Positions 51,909-60,342 of a stretch of DNA of 64,000 bases are shown one piece after another. The stretch is taken from NCBI GenBank assembly GCA_001896885.1, contig MKRJ01000013.1, positions 186,001 to 250,000 of the forward strand. Reading direction: 5' to 3'. Position 1 is the first letter of the stretch, and each line of letters begins with the position of its first letter. The notes under the pieces were generated by a model. The model was not told the origin of the DNA, did not search any database, and saw only the letters and a program-made list of their open reading frames with translations. Source of the stretch: Rhizobiales bacterium 65-79. Its GTDB lineage: Bacteria > Pseudomonadota > Alphaproteobacteria > Rhizobiales > Rhizobiaceae. The translations under genes were made by a program, and so were the position numbers.

Positions 51909-53727
51909 CCAGCGCCGCCTCCGCCGGACTCGTCCCGAGATAGGCCGCGATGACGCCCGGATCGTTCTGGACCTCGGCAGGCGTCCCGTCCGCGATGATG
52001 CGGCCGCGATCGAGAACGACGACGCTGTCGGCCAGCCCCATGACGAATGCCATGTTGTGCTCGACCACCAGGATGGTGACGCCGCGGTCGCGCACGCGGC
52101 GAAGGTAGTCGGCCAGTTGGAGAGCCTCCCCCGTATTCAGCCCGGCGGCGGGCTCGTCGAGGAGGATCAGGCGGGGATTGGTCGCCAATGCCCGCGCGAT
52201 TTCGAGAATGCGCTGCCGTCCGTAGGGCAAGGTGGAGGCCTTGTGGGAAAGACGCTCATGGAGCCCGGCCTCTACAAGGAGTGCTTCGGCCGCGGCGATA
52301 TTCTCGCGTTCCGCCCTCGTCGCCTCGGAAAAGCCGAGAAAGGTTCCAACCAGCGACGCCCTATAAACGCGCTGGCCCGCGAGCAGCACGTTCTCAGCGA
52401 CGGTGAGCTGGGTGAAGAGCTGGACGATCTGGAAGCTCCTGGCCATTCCCGCACGCGCGATGCGGTAGGCGGCGAGGTTCCTTATCGCCTTGCCGGAAAA
52501 GTCCACCCGGCCCGTGTCGGCCTTCTCGAAACCGCTGATGCAGTTGAAAAGCGTCGTCTTGCCCGAACCGTTGGGACCGATCAGCGCCTTGATCTCGCCG
52601 GCCCTGACCTCGAAGCCCACGTCCTGAAGCGCCTGCAGGCCGCCGAAGCGCTTGCTCAAGCCATGCACTGAAAGAAGCGTGGCCTTGCCGGCCTCGAACG
52701 AAGGCAGCGCTGCCGCCGGCTGAACGTCGCAAGGCGCAGCCGAACGCCGGCTCGCCGTACCTCCGTCTCGCCTCGATACTTTGCCGGCTATATCGCGCAG
52801 CAGACCGGAAATCCCGTGCGGGACGATCATGATCACGAACACGATTGCCGCCGCGTAGAAAAGCAGCTGGTAAGCGCCGAAGCTCCGTGTCAGTTCGCCC
52901 AAAATAGTCAGGATGGCCGATCCGATGACCGGGCCCCAGATGGTCCCGATGCCGCCGAAGACCACCGCCAGAAGCGCCAGGAGGGAATTGGTGAAGGTGA
53001 AGCTTTCCGGGCTGATATAGAGGATGAGGTGGGCATAGAGCGAGCCGGCAAGGCCGGCGAAGGCGCAGCTCAGGCCGAAAATCGTTATCTGCACGATCCG
53101 CGTGTTGATGCCGACGGCGGCGGCGGCGAGCGTGCTGTCGCGTACCGCCGTGATTATCCGGCCCGTCCGCCCGGAGGTCAGCCGGCGCAGGAACAGGTAG
53201 GTCGCGATGCCGGCGATCAGCAGCAGGTAGTAGTAGTTCCCGACGATCCCCTTCTGCGGGCCGATGAGGTCGGTGCCGAAGAACTGGGGCGGATTGATGC
53301 CGAGCAGCCCGTTCGGACCGCCGGTGAGATCGACCGATTGCACGAAAAGCGTCGACAGGATGATGCCGAACGCCATCGTCGCCATGGCGAGATAAAATCC
53401 CGTCAGCCGCAAGGCGGGCAGTCCCAGCAGGACCCCGACGAGGCCGCAGACGACCATCGCAACCGGCGTCGCCAACCAGAACGACATGATCCCGTGCGTG
53501 GTGAGGAGAGCCGCGGCATAGGCGCCGACGCCGTAGAAGCCGGCATGGGCGAGGCTCATCTGTCCGAGATAGCCGAACAGGAGGTCTAGGCTCATGGCAA
53601 GTATCGCGGATATGGCGATGAGGTTGGCAAGGTGAAGCTGGTATTTGGTCAGCGGCAGGAGCGGCAGGCTGAACAGCAGGACGACCAGCACCGCCGTCGC
53701 GACCGTTTTCATGTTCTTGGACAACAT
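51901..53727 (-). CDS. Fused Liv-type permease and ATPase (LivM-LivG)
   Basis: A 608-residue fusion. Residues about 1-325 are a LivM permease with nine or ten helices (LLFGYLGQMSLAHAGFYGVG, VFGGIGTIWGPVIGSAILT). Residues about 350-605 are a LivG ATPase with Walker A GPNGSGKTTLFNCISG, signature LPYGRQRILEIARAL and Walker B LILLDEPAAGLNTG. No stop or frameshift separates them. It lies between LivH (13 bp upstream) and LivF (8-bp overlap). Confidence 0.92.
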   Translation of the reverse strand: MLSKNMKTVATAVLVVLLFSLPLLPLTKYQLHLANLIAISAILAMSLDLLFGYLGQMSLAHAGFYGVGAYAAALLTTHGIMSFWLATPVAMVVCGLVGVLLGLPALRLTGFYLAMATMAFGIILSTLFVQSVDLTGGPNGLLGINPPQFFGTDLIGPQKGIVGNYYYLLLIAGIATYLFLRRLTSGRTGRIITAVRDSTLAAAAVGINTRIVQITIFGLSCAFAGLAGSLYAHLILYISPESFTFTNSLLALLAVVFGGIGTIWGPVIGSAILTILGELTRSFGAYQLLFYAAAIVFVIMIVPHGISGLLRDIAGKVSRRDGGTASRRSAAPCDVQPAAALPSFEAGKATLLSVHGLSKRFGGLQALQDVGFEVRAGEIKALIGPNGSGKTTLFNCISGFEKADTGRVDFSGKAIRNLAAYRIARAGMARSFQIVQLFTQLTVAENVLLAGQRVYRASLVGTFLGFSEATRAERENIAAAEALLVEAGLHERLSHKASTLPYGRQRILEIARALATNPRLILLDEPAAGLNTGEALQLADYLRRVRDRGVTILVVEHNMAFVMGLADSVVVLDRGRIIADGTPAEVQNDPGVIAAYLGTSPAEAALDA

Positions 53728-53740
53728 GACCGGCGCCCGC

Positions 53741-54628
53741 TCAGAAATGCTCGCCGGTCACCAGGGGCGACCCGAGCAGTCCGGCCGGCCGGACGAAAAG
53801 GATGAGCATGAGCGCGAGGAAGATGATCGCGTCCGAATAGGCGGAGGAAACGTAGCCCGCGCCGAAGGTCTCCAGCAGGCCCACGATCAATCCGCCGAGG
53901 AGCGCGCCCGGCAAGCTGCCCAGGCCACCGAGCATGCTGGCCGCGAAACCCTTGACAGCAAGGCTGAGCCCCATCCACGGCGCGGCGAAGGTGATAGGGC
54001 CGATGATGAGTCCTCCGAGCGCGGCGAAACCGCCGCCGAGGAAACAGGTCAGCGCCACCATCGAGACCGGATTGATCCCGACCAGCCTGGCGGCCTCGGG
54101 CTCGAAGCCGGTGGCGAGCAGGGCCTTTCCCGTGAGCGTGCGGCGGAAGAAGAAGAACATCGCGAGGAAGGCGACGGCGGAGGTGCCCACCACGACGAGA
54201 TAGTGCGGCACGATCACGATGCCGCCCACCAGAAGCGGCGTCGATCCGACCGGCGAGGGCACGGCCTGCTCGAGGCGGCCCCAGATGAGTTCGGCGGCGC
54301 CTTGCAGGAACATCGAAAGGGCGAGCGTCGCCATGACCATCGAAGTCAGCGTCGCATTTCGCTTCGCCAGCGGGCGCAGCACGCCGAGATTGAACGCCAG
54401 GAAGAGGAGGCCGACAACCACGACCGCGGCGAGAACGACGAGAGAGAAGGGCAGATGCAGCGTTCCCGCCAGGGTCACCCCGACCATCGCGCCGAGCATG
54501 GCGAGATCGCCCTGGGCGAAGTTCATCAGGCGGGAAGCGGCGAAGATCAGGTTGAAGCCGAGGGCGATCAAGGCATAGATCGCGCCCAGGGTAACGGCTC
54601 CAACGAGCAACTGGAGGAAGTCCGACAT
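53741..54628 (-). CDS. Liv-type ABC transporter permease LivH
   Basis: A 295-residue permease with about eight helices. Family pieces are GAIYALIALGFNLIFAASR, NFAQGDLAMLGAMVGV and GFAASMLGGLGSLPGALLGG. It follows the binding protein gene by 9 bp. Confidence 0.92.
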   Translation of the reverse strand: MSDFLQLLVGAVTLGAIYALIALGFNLIFAASRLMNFAQGDLAMLGAMVGVTLAGTLHLPFSLVVLAAVVVVGLLFLAFNLGVLRPLAKRNATLTSMVMATLALSMFLQGAAELIWGRLEQAVPSPVGSTPLLVGGIVIVPHYLVVVGTSAVAFLAMFFFFRRTLTGKALLATGFEPEAARLVGINPVSMVALTCFLGGGFAALGGLIIGPITFAAPWMGLSLAVKGFAASMLGGLGSLPGALLGGLIVGLLETFGAGYVSSAYSDAIIFLALMLILFVRPAGLLGSPLVTGEHF

Positions 54629-54637
54629 GCGGACGGT

Positions 54638-55798
54638 CTACTTGGACTTCTCGTCGCCCAGAGAGATGAGCTTGTCTCCCTGGATACGGCGCAGATGGGT
54701 GCCATCGACGTCGAGCGCGATGTGGTCCGTCGCGGAGAAGTTGATCGTCGCATCGCCGACGCCCATCACGCCCTTGTAGCCCTTGGTATTGTCGAGGGCG
54801 TCGAGGAGCTTTTCCTGGTCGATCTCGTCGCTGCCGGCGGTGCCGGCCTTCTTCGCGGCTTCCGCCCAGAGGCTCAACGCGTCCCATCCTGCGGCCGCGA
54901 AGTAGCTTTGCGGACGGTCGTTCCAGCGCTTCTGGTAGGCATCGAGCATGCTCTTCGCCTCCGGCTTATCGGGATCGAACGGATCGGTGAAGATGGCGCC
55001 GTCGCAGGCGCCCTTGGACAGCGAAAGCACGTTTGGAAACGACCATGCCGTCTGCCCCGCCAACTGCGCCTTGAAGCCGAGATCGCGGCTGGTGAGGCAG
55101 AGCTTGGCAGCGTCGCCGCCGAGAACTAGCGCGACGACGAAATCCGCGCCGGCCTGCTTCAGCTTGAGAACCTGCGGGGTGAGATCGGCCTGTCCCGCCG
55201 TGATCTGTTCATGCGCGACGACGTTGGCGTTGCGCTGTTTCAGTACCTTGTCCACTGTCGCGTACGCGCCGAGGCCAAAGGCCGACGTGTCGTTGAGGAT
55301 GGCAATTTTCTTGCCGTGGTCGGCGGCGTAGTTGGCAAGCGTTTGTGCATAGACTCCGTCGGGCGCGGCGATCTGGAAAGTCCATTTGGAGTCCTTTGTG
55401 ATCGCGTCGGCGGTCGAGGCGACCGTGAGGTCGACGACCTTGGCACGGGCGAAGATCGGCTTCACCGCGATCGAATCCGCCGAACAGAAGGGGCCGAGCA
55501 CGCCGGCTACTCCGGAACCGTTGACGAATTCCTGGGCGATGTTCACCGCGCTCGTCGGATTGCACTTCTCGTCCTGGGCGTCGAGCTTGATTTTGTGGCC
55601 GTTGATGCCGCCTTCGGCGTTGATCTGCTCGGCGCGAAGGATCATCGCCTTCAACGCGCTGTCGCCGATGAAGGCGGTCTGGCCGCTCTGGGGGACGATC
55701 ACGCCGACGACGTAGTCGCCTGCGGCCGCTGGCGTCAGGGCCGCAAATCCTGCAGCCGAAGCGAGCAGCAAGGCAGAAAATATCGACGGTACTTTCAT
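54638..55798 (-). CDS. Liv-type ABC transporter substrate-binding protein
   Basis: A 386-residue periplasmic binding protein with a signal peptide cut near ALTPAAA-GDY and a Peripla_BP_6 fold (VIVPQSGQTAFIGDSALKAM, GVLGPFCSADSIAVKPIF). The GPFCSADSIA loop replaces the Ser/Thr loop that binds the amino acid alpha group in LivJ, so the ligand may differ. ATG 55798 has AGGAGG at good spacing. It heads the seven-gene operon. Confidence 0.92.
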   Translation of the reverse strand: MKVPSIFSALLLASAAGFAALTPAAAGDYVVGVIVPQSGQTAFIGDSALKAMILRAEQINAEGGINGHKIKLDAQDEKCNPTSAVNIAQEFVNGSGVAGVLGPFCSADSIAVKPIFARAKVVDLTVASTADAITKDSKWTFQIAAPDGVYAQTLANYAADHGKKIAILNDTSAFGLGAYATVDKVLKQRNANVVAHEQITAGQADLTPQVLKLKQAGADFVVALVLGGDAAKLCLTSRDLGFKAQLAGQTAWSFPNVLSLSKGACDGAIFTDPFDPDKPEAKSMLDAYQKRWNDRPQSYFAAAGWDALSLWAEAAKKAGTAGSDEIDQEKLLDALDNTKGYKGVMGVGDATINFSATDHIALDVDGTHLRRIQGDKLISLGDEKSK

Positions 55799-55961
55799 GG
55801 ATCATCCTCCTAAATGAAGGAACATAGGCTACTGGTCTGATGAGTAGATCGTCAAGGTCAGAAATCTCGAAAACGCGTTTTTCCGATGTCTCGCCCCTTA
55901 TGGTGAGACCTGCAAAATGGTCAGATCCCGCAAACGAATTCCCTGATCTGCGAAACAATGT

Positions 55962-56082
55962 CCTGTTTTCCATCATTGGGAATTTGGGATTTAAAAGGCG
56001 GGTTCTCGTCGCGAATGTCGGTGGCGGCGAGCTGAAAATCGGCGGATTCCCCGAAATTCCCTATTCTCCCGCGAAAACAGGG
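55962..56082. repeat. Imperfect inverted-repeat element (MITE-like)
   Basis: The left arm begins CCTGTTTTCC and continues TTGGGAATTTGGG; the right arm (56049-56082) is an inverted relative: CCGAAATTCCC then GCGAAAACAGG. The spacer is about 60 bp. No transposase is present, so it would be a non-autonomous element or an insertion remnant. Confidence 0.55.
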
Positions 56083-56585
56083 AATCTCAGACCGAGACCG
56101 GTTCGCTTCAGACTGTAAGCACCGCCAGTCTTTACGGTAGGTAGAATTTCTAAGAAACTTCATGATTTCAGCTGCTTAGGCTCCTCATCGTTCCACTGCG
56201 CAGCAATCCCCGTCGACATCAAGGCGACGTACCCAAAGACCGAAGAAACGTTCTCTCCGAGGACGAGGACGCGAAGGCAACTCTGATCCTTGTCCGCAAG
56301 GCTGCCGCCGAGGCTGACGAGCGTTTTGCTGCCCATCGCAGGCAACACGACAGCGGAGCAACGCCTCGGCCGAATAAGAAAGAGATGGACGACTTCGCGA
56401 GAAGGGCGTTCGCTCCATCACCCGTGAAGCGGGTGCCGCGAAAGGTCGTTGGTCAATGGACCACGAAAGCGGCGATCTCATCGGGCAGTATTTGTCGGAA
56501 TGCGCCCCGCTCCAGTTTTGTGTCCGTTGTGGCCGCTTCGCGGGTCTCTCATTAACGCTTGTCCAGCAAATTATTTCACATTAGG

Positions 56586-56598
56586 AATGTTAACAATC
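56586..56598. promoter_or_regulatory. Candidate GntR operator upstream of SMP-30 gene
   Basis: AATGTTAACAATC reads ATTGTTAACATT on the other strand, an almost perfect palindrome. ATTAgGAATGTtAACAAT here matches ATTAcGAATGTcAACAAT between the carboxylase genes at 16 of 18 bases. A FadR-type regulator is encoded in the same locus. Confidence 0.5.
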
Positions 56599-56692
56599 CA
56601 GAGTTCAGTGTGATAGGATTAGGAAATATTGTCGCGATCGACTGCTCAATCGATGAACCCGGTCCAGTGAGTACATGTTGGCATAGAGCCCG

Positions 56693-57673
56693 TTGCCAGC
56701 GGCGAGGATCGCTCAATTGTCGGCACGAGTTCGGTCGGAAGCCGCTGATGCGCTTCCGAGCGATGAACAGAGGACGTATCTGTTGTCTCAATTCGATTAC
56801 AGCGTGTCCCTTGAGCGGATCGATTATCGTGGAACCGGTCTAAGCAGGCCCGAATGCATTTTGGCGCAGCACAATGGCGTGTTGTGGATCTCGGACGACA
56901 AGAGCGGCGTGCTCAAGCTGTCGCCCGACGGCGCGCAAACGAGAATCGGACAGGTTGGCGGCGCGCCCAACGGTATCGCGATGGACAAGGATGGTTCATT
57001 CGTCATCGCGAATATCGATCTATGTTCGATACAGCGTCTCCAACGTTCCGGCGCTTCCCGGACCGTTGTGGACGAATTGGACGGCAAGCCGCTTGGCGCC
57101 GTGAACTTCGTGCTTTTCGACAGCGCCTGGCGCCTGTGGGTTTCGGTGTCGACATTGGCAAACCCCCGACGCTTGGCGATCGAAGAGCCCCGGCCCGATG
57201 GCTATGTGATGTTGATCGAAGACAATCGTGCCCGCGTCGTCGCGGACGGCTTCTATTTCACGAATGAAATACGCTTCAATACAGACGAAACGGTGCTTTA
57301 CGTCGCCGAAACGGCGCGCGGGCGAATAACGGCATTCGATGTCGCGAGGTCGGGCGAACTGTCCAACCGAAGGATTTTCGGTCCCGACGGCCTGTGGCCC
57401 GGCGCTCTGGTGGACGGTGTTACCGTGGATTCGGAGGACGTGCTCTGGGTCACTGAAATCACCCGGAACGGGCTGATCGCCATCCCCCCGTCGCAAGAGC
57501 CCGTTGTCGTCGCGCTGGATCCCGGCGGTGAGCGGATGTCCTTTCCGACATCCGTGACGTTTGGCGGGTCGGATTTGCGCGAAGTGTATGTCGGCTCCCT
57601 GAAAATGGACCGTCTCGTCCATTTCCGGGCTGACGTTCCCGGTGTGCGACCGGTTCACTGGATGCTCGAATGA
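56693..57673 (+). CDS. SMP-30/gluconolactonase family protein
   Basis: A beta-propeller lactonase of up to 326 residues. Metal ligands are in GLSRPECILA (Glu), GFYFTNEIRF (Asn) and LVDGVTVDSEDVLW (Asp), so hydrolysis of a lactone is likely. No ATG precedes the domain; the first usable start is TTG 56693, and a TTG just before SQFDYSVSLERI would also leave the whole domain. Either an unusual start or a damaged 5' end must be assumed. The acyl-CoA synthetase follows after 72 bp. Confidence 0.82.
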   Translation: MPAARIAQLSARVRSEAADALPSDEQRTYLLSQFDYSVSLERIDYRGTGLSRPECILAQHNGVLWISDDKSGVLKLSPDGAQTRIGQVGGAPNGIAMDKDGSFVIANIDLCSIQRLQRSGASRTVVDELDGKPLGAVNFVLFDSAWRLWVSVSTLANPRRLAIEEPRPDGYVMLIEDNRARVVADGFYFTNEIRFNTDETVLYVAETARGRITAFDVARSGELSNRRIFGPDGLWPGALVDGVTVDSEDVLWVTEITRNGLIAIPPSQEPVVVALDPGGERMSFPTSVTFGGSDLREVYVGSLKMDRLVHFRADVPGVRPVHWMLE

Positions 57674-57745
57674 AGCCGGCTACGCCGCAGTACGACCGAT
57701 CTCGCGACAACGAACTCACTCATTGGAAGATCGCTGGGAATATCG

Positions 57746-59995
57746 ATGGCTACGATTCAACAGACGGAAAGAAAACGCGTATCCATCGAATGGAAGCAGG
57801 ATTGGCACGACAAGGCAATCGATCTGTGCGCGGCAGCCCGCCGAAACGGAGCACGGGCGCTTGCCGAAGATGTTGCAAAGAGCCTCTTATCGGCTTCGGG
57901 AATAACGGTTCCGCACGGCATCCGGATCGCCGGCCACTCTGACGCGACCGAACCGGCTTTGGCCGGCCTGAAGCATCCGCTCGTGGCGAAGGTTCTGACA
58001 CGTGAAGGGGCGCACAAAAGCGATTTTGGGGGAGTCCGTATCGGACTGAAAAGTGCCAAGGAAGTCGCCGGCGCCATCCGGCAGATGTCTGTCGCGGCCC
58101 AGAAGGCCGGCATCGACGCGGAAGGCTTCCTGGTTGAGGAGCAGGCGGAAGCGCAAGGTGTGGAACTCGTGGTGGGCGGGCTGATCGATCCGCGCTTCGG
58201 GCCTTGCGTCATGGTGGGACTGGGCGGGATCTTCACCGAGATTTTCGCCGACGTGGCTTTTCGGGTTTGCCCGATTACCGCGTCGGATGCCCTCGAAATG
58301 CTGAAAGAACTCAAGGGATCGAGGATTCTGACCGGAGCGCGGGGGCGCCAGCCGGTCGACATGGATGCCGTAGTGTCCGCGCTGGTGTGTTTTGGCGGAC
58401 AGCAAGGTGTTCTCATGACACTTCAGAACGAGGTCCGTGAAATAGAAATGAATCCGCTAATCGCGGGGACCAAGGGGGCCGTTGCGGTAGACGCTCGCGT
58501 CATTCTCGCGGAGTCACCGGCTGTGTTCCCCAAGGTCGCGCCGCCGATAGACCCCACGGCAGTCCTCGCCGCTTATCGGCATCTGTTCAGGCCTCGCAGC
58601 ATCGCCGTGCTGGGCGCCTCCGAAAACGGCAAGAGCCCGGGCAATGCCATTATCCGCTACAGCAAGAAATTCGGGTTCGCCGGAAAATTGATCCCCGTCC
58701 ATCCGCGTGCCGAGCAGATCGAGGGGCTGCCGACGGTTTCGTCGCTTTCGAACCTGGAGGAAGCTGCCGATTTCGCCTATGTGGCAATAGGCGCGGACGC
58801 AGCCGTGTCGGCGCTCGAGCAGGCGCAGGGCAAGGCGCGTTTCGTGCAGGTCATGTCTTCCGGCTTCGGTGAAGTGGAGCATGGCATCGAAAAGGAACGA
58901 CGGCTGCTGGCCGCCGCAAAGGCGGCCGATTTCCGGTTGCTCGGTCCCAATTGTCTCGGCGTTCATTCGCCGCGGGGCGGACTGACCTTTGTCGAGGACG
59001 CCGATCCGGAACCCGGCACCGTCGGCATCATATCGCAATCGGGCGGTCTGGCGGTCGATTTGATTTCGCGCGGAGCCGAGCGTGGACTGAAATTCTCGGC
59101 CGTGACGACGCTCGGAAACAGCGCGGACGTCAAGCCGGTGGATTTGCTGGAATATCATTTCTGCGATCCTGAGACGCAGGTGATTGGCCTCTATCTGGAG
59201 GATGTGAAGGATGGACGCCGTTTCGTGCAGCGGCTGGTCGAACACATGGGCGAAAAGCCCGTGGTCCTTCTCGTCGGCGGCCGCACGGCGGCTGGAGGCC
59301 GCGCCGCCGCTTCTCACACCGGTTCCATGGCCGCCGACACCAGGCTGTGGGACGGCATCGCCAGACAGACCGGCGCGGTGATCGCGGACACCCTCAATGA
59401 GTTCATCGACATATTGCTGCTGATGCAAATGCGGTCCGGCGGGAAAAAGCGTCCGACAAGAAACGTCGTGCTATTCGGCAATGGCGGCGGCACAAGCGTG
59501 CTGGCCGCGGACGCTTTTGCAAGGTTGGGACTGGAAACTCCGACCTTGTCGAAACCCGTTCTGGATCGTCTATTGGCGCTCGACCTGCCGCCGGGCACGG
59601 GATTGAACAATCCGGTCGACACGCCAGCGAACACGCTGCTCCATCAGGACGGAGCCGTGGCCGGCAAAATCCTCGATATTCTGCTGAAGGAACAGGCCTG
59701 CGACGCGATTGTTCTTCACATCAATCTTCCGGTCTTCATGAAATCGGTAAACCGGACGGTGGATGTCATCGGCGGGCTCGTGCGCGAAGCCGTTCGGGTA
59801 CGGAGAGAAAATGTGGACGCGCCGAGAATTCTTCTCGTGTTGCGATCGGATGGCGCCGAAGCGACCGAAAATCGGCGCCGGGCCGATCGCCTCGCCGCGC
59901 TGGCGGCGGGTATCCCCGTCTTCGATGAACTGCCGGAAACCGCGAAGGCCCTGCGTGGGCTTGCGCACTGGGAAGCGTGCCACTACGCCCGCTGA
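57746..59995 (+). CDS. ADP-forming acyl-CoA synthetase (acetate-CoA ligase family)
   Basis: A 749-residue NDP-forming acyl-CoA synthetase. The ATP-grasp (beta) domain comes first (about 35-250: HPLVAKVLTREGAHKSDFGG, MVGLGGIFTEIFAD), then the CoA-binding domain (about 290-425: RSIAVLGASE, LGPNCLGVHS) and the ligase domains with the phospho-His loop ASHTGSMA near residue 530. This beta-alpha order is the reverse of Pat-type enzymes. It probably activates the transported acid for the carboxylase. ATG 57746 is the start. Confidence 0.9.
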   Translation: MATIQQTERKRVSIEWKQDWHDKAIDLCAAARRNGARALAEDVAKSLLSASGITVPHGIRIAGHSDATEPALAGLKHPLVAKVLTREGAHKSDFGGVRIGLKSAKEVAGAIRQMSVAAQKAGIDAEGFLVEEQAEAQGVELVVGGLIDPRFGPCVMVGLGGIFTEIFADVAFRVCPITASDALEMLKELKGSRILTGARGRQPVDMDAVVSALVCFGGQQGVLMTLQNEVREIEMNPLIAGTKGAVAVDARVILAESPAVFPKVAPPIDPTAVLAAYRHLFRPRSIAVLGASENGKSPGNAIIRYSKKFGFAGKLIPVHPRAEQIEGLPTVSSLSNLEEAADFAYVAIGADAAVSALEQAQGKARFVQVMSSGFGEVEHGIEKERRLLAAAKAADFRLLGPNCLGVHSPRGGLTFVEDADPEPGTVGIISQSGGLAVDLISRGAERGLKFSAVTTLGNSADVKPVDLLEYHFCDPETQVIGLYLEDVKDGRRFVQRLVEHMGEKPVVLLVGGRTAAGGRAAASHTGSMAADTRLWDGIARQTGAVIADTLNEFIDILLLMQMRSGGKKRPTRNVVLFGNGGGTSVLAADAFARLGLETPTLSKPVLDRLLALDLPPGTGLNNPVDTPANTLLHQDGAVAGKILDILLKEQACDAIVLHINLPVFMKSVNRTVDVIGGLVREAVRVRRENVDAPRILLVLRSDGAEATENRRRADRLAALAAGIPVFDELPETAKALRGLAHWEACHYAR

Positions 59996-60078
59996 CGCCG
60001 GCAGAGCCATCACCCACTCATTAAACGAACTTGTTCCACGGGCAAATTGCTCCGTGGCACGATACGCCGTCGGAAATT

Positions 60079-60096
60079 CTCCTGGGAAACCAGGAG
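60079..60096. terminator. Hairpin between the acyl-CoA synthetase and BCCP genes
   Basis: CTCCTGG-GAAA-CCAGGAG is a perfect 7-bp stem with a GAAA tetraloop, followed on the plus strand by CTAGTTTT. It abuts the BCCP stop codon and may end transcription of the convergent synthetase gene. Confidence 0.5.
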
Positions 60097-60318
60097 CTAG
60101 TTTTCGAGCGTCACCAGCAATTGGTTTTCGGCGACATTGTCACCTTCGGCCACGTGAATCTCTACGATTTTGCCGCTTTCCGAAGCGAGGACGGGAATCT
60201 CCATCTTCATGGATTCCAGGATCATGATCACGTCCTCATCATCGACGTGGTCACCTTCCTTGGCCTCAATCTTCCATACATTGCCGGCTATTTCGGACTC
60301 GATCTTGAACCTGGCCAT
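60097..60318 (-). CDS. Biotin carboxyl carrier protein of an acyl-CoA carboxylase
   Basis: A stand-alone 73-residue biotinyl domain. The biotinylation site is ILESMKMEIPV (Lys in MKM), inside the usual beta-barrel (GNVWKIEAKEGDHV, VAEGDNVAENQLLV). It is shorter than AccB and lacks the Pro/Ala-rich linker, as in propionyl- or methylcrotonyl-type systems with separate carriers. It lies 24 bp after carboxyltransferase 1. Confidence 0.93.
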   Translation of the reverse strand: MARFKIESEIAGNVWKIEAKEGDHVDDEDVIMILESMKMEIPVLASESGKIVEIHVAEGDNVAENQLLVTLEN

Positions 60319-60342
60319 CGCATGCTTTCTTTTCGGTATGGG

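Larger units (their letters stand above)
55799..56692. other. 894-bp region without a recognisable intact gene
   Basis: Lies between the divergent transporter operon and the SMP-30 gene and must hold both promoters. It has a long inverted repeat (55962-56082), AT-rich DNA near 56560-56650 and an open frame without a start codon on the plus strand (about 56166-56554) that I cannot assign. It looks like a scarred junction. Confidence 0.6.

Noticed and set aside
55799..55860. ACTGGTCTGATGAGT upstream of the transporter operon as a GntR operator
   Set aside because: It resembles TGGTCnGACCA but with two mismatches and differs from the motif shared by the other two promoters, so I did not annotate it.
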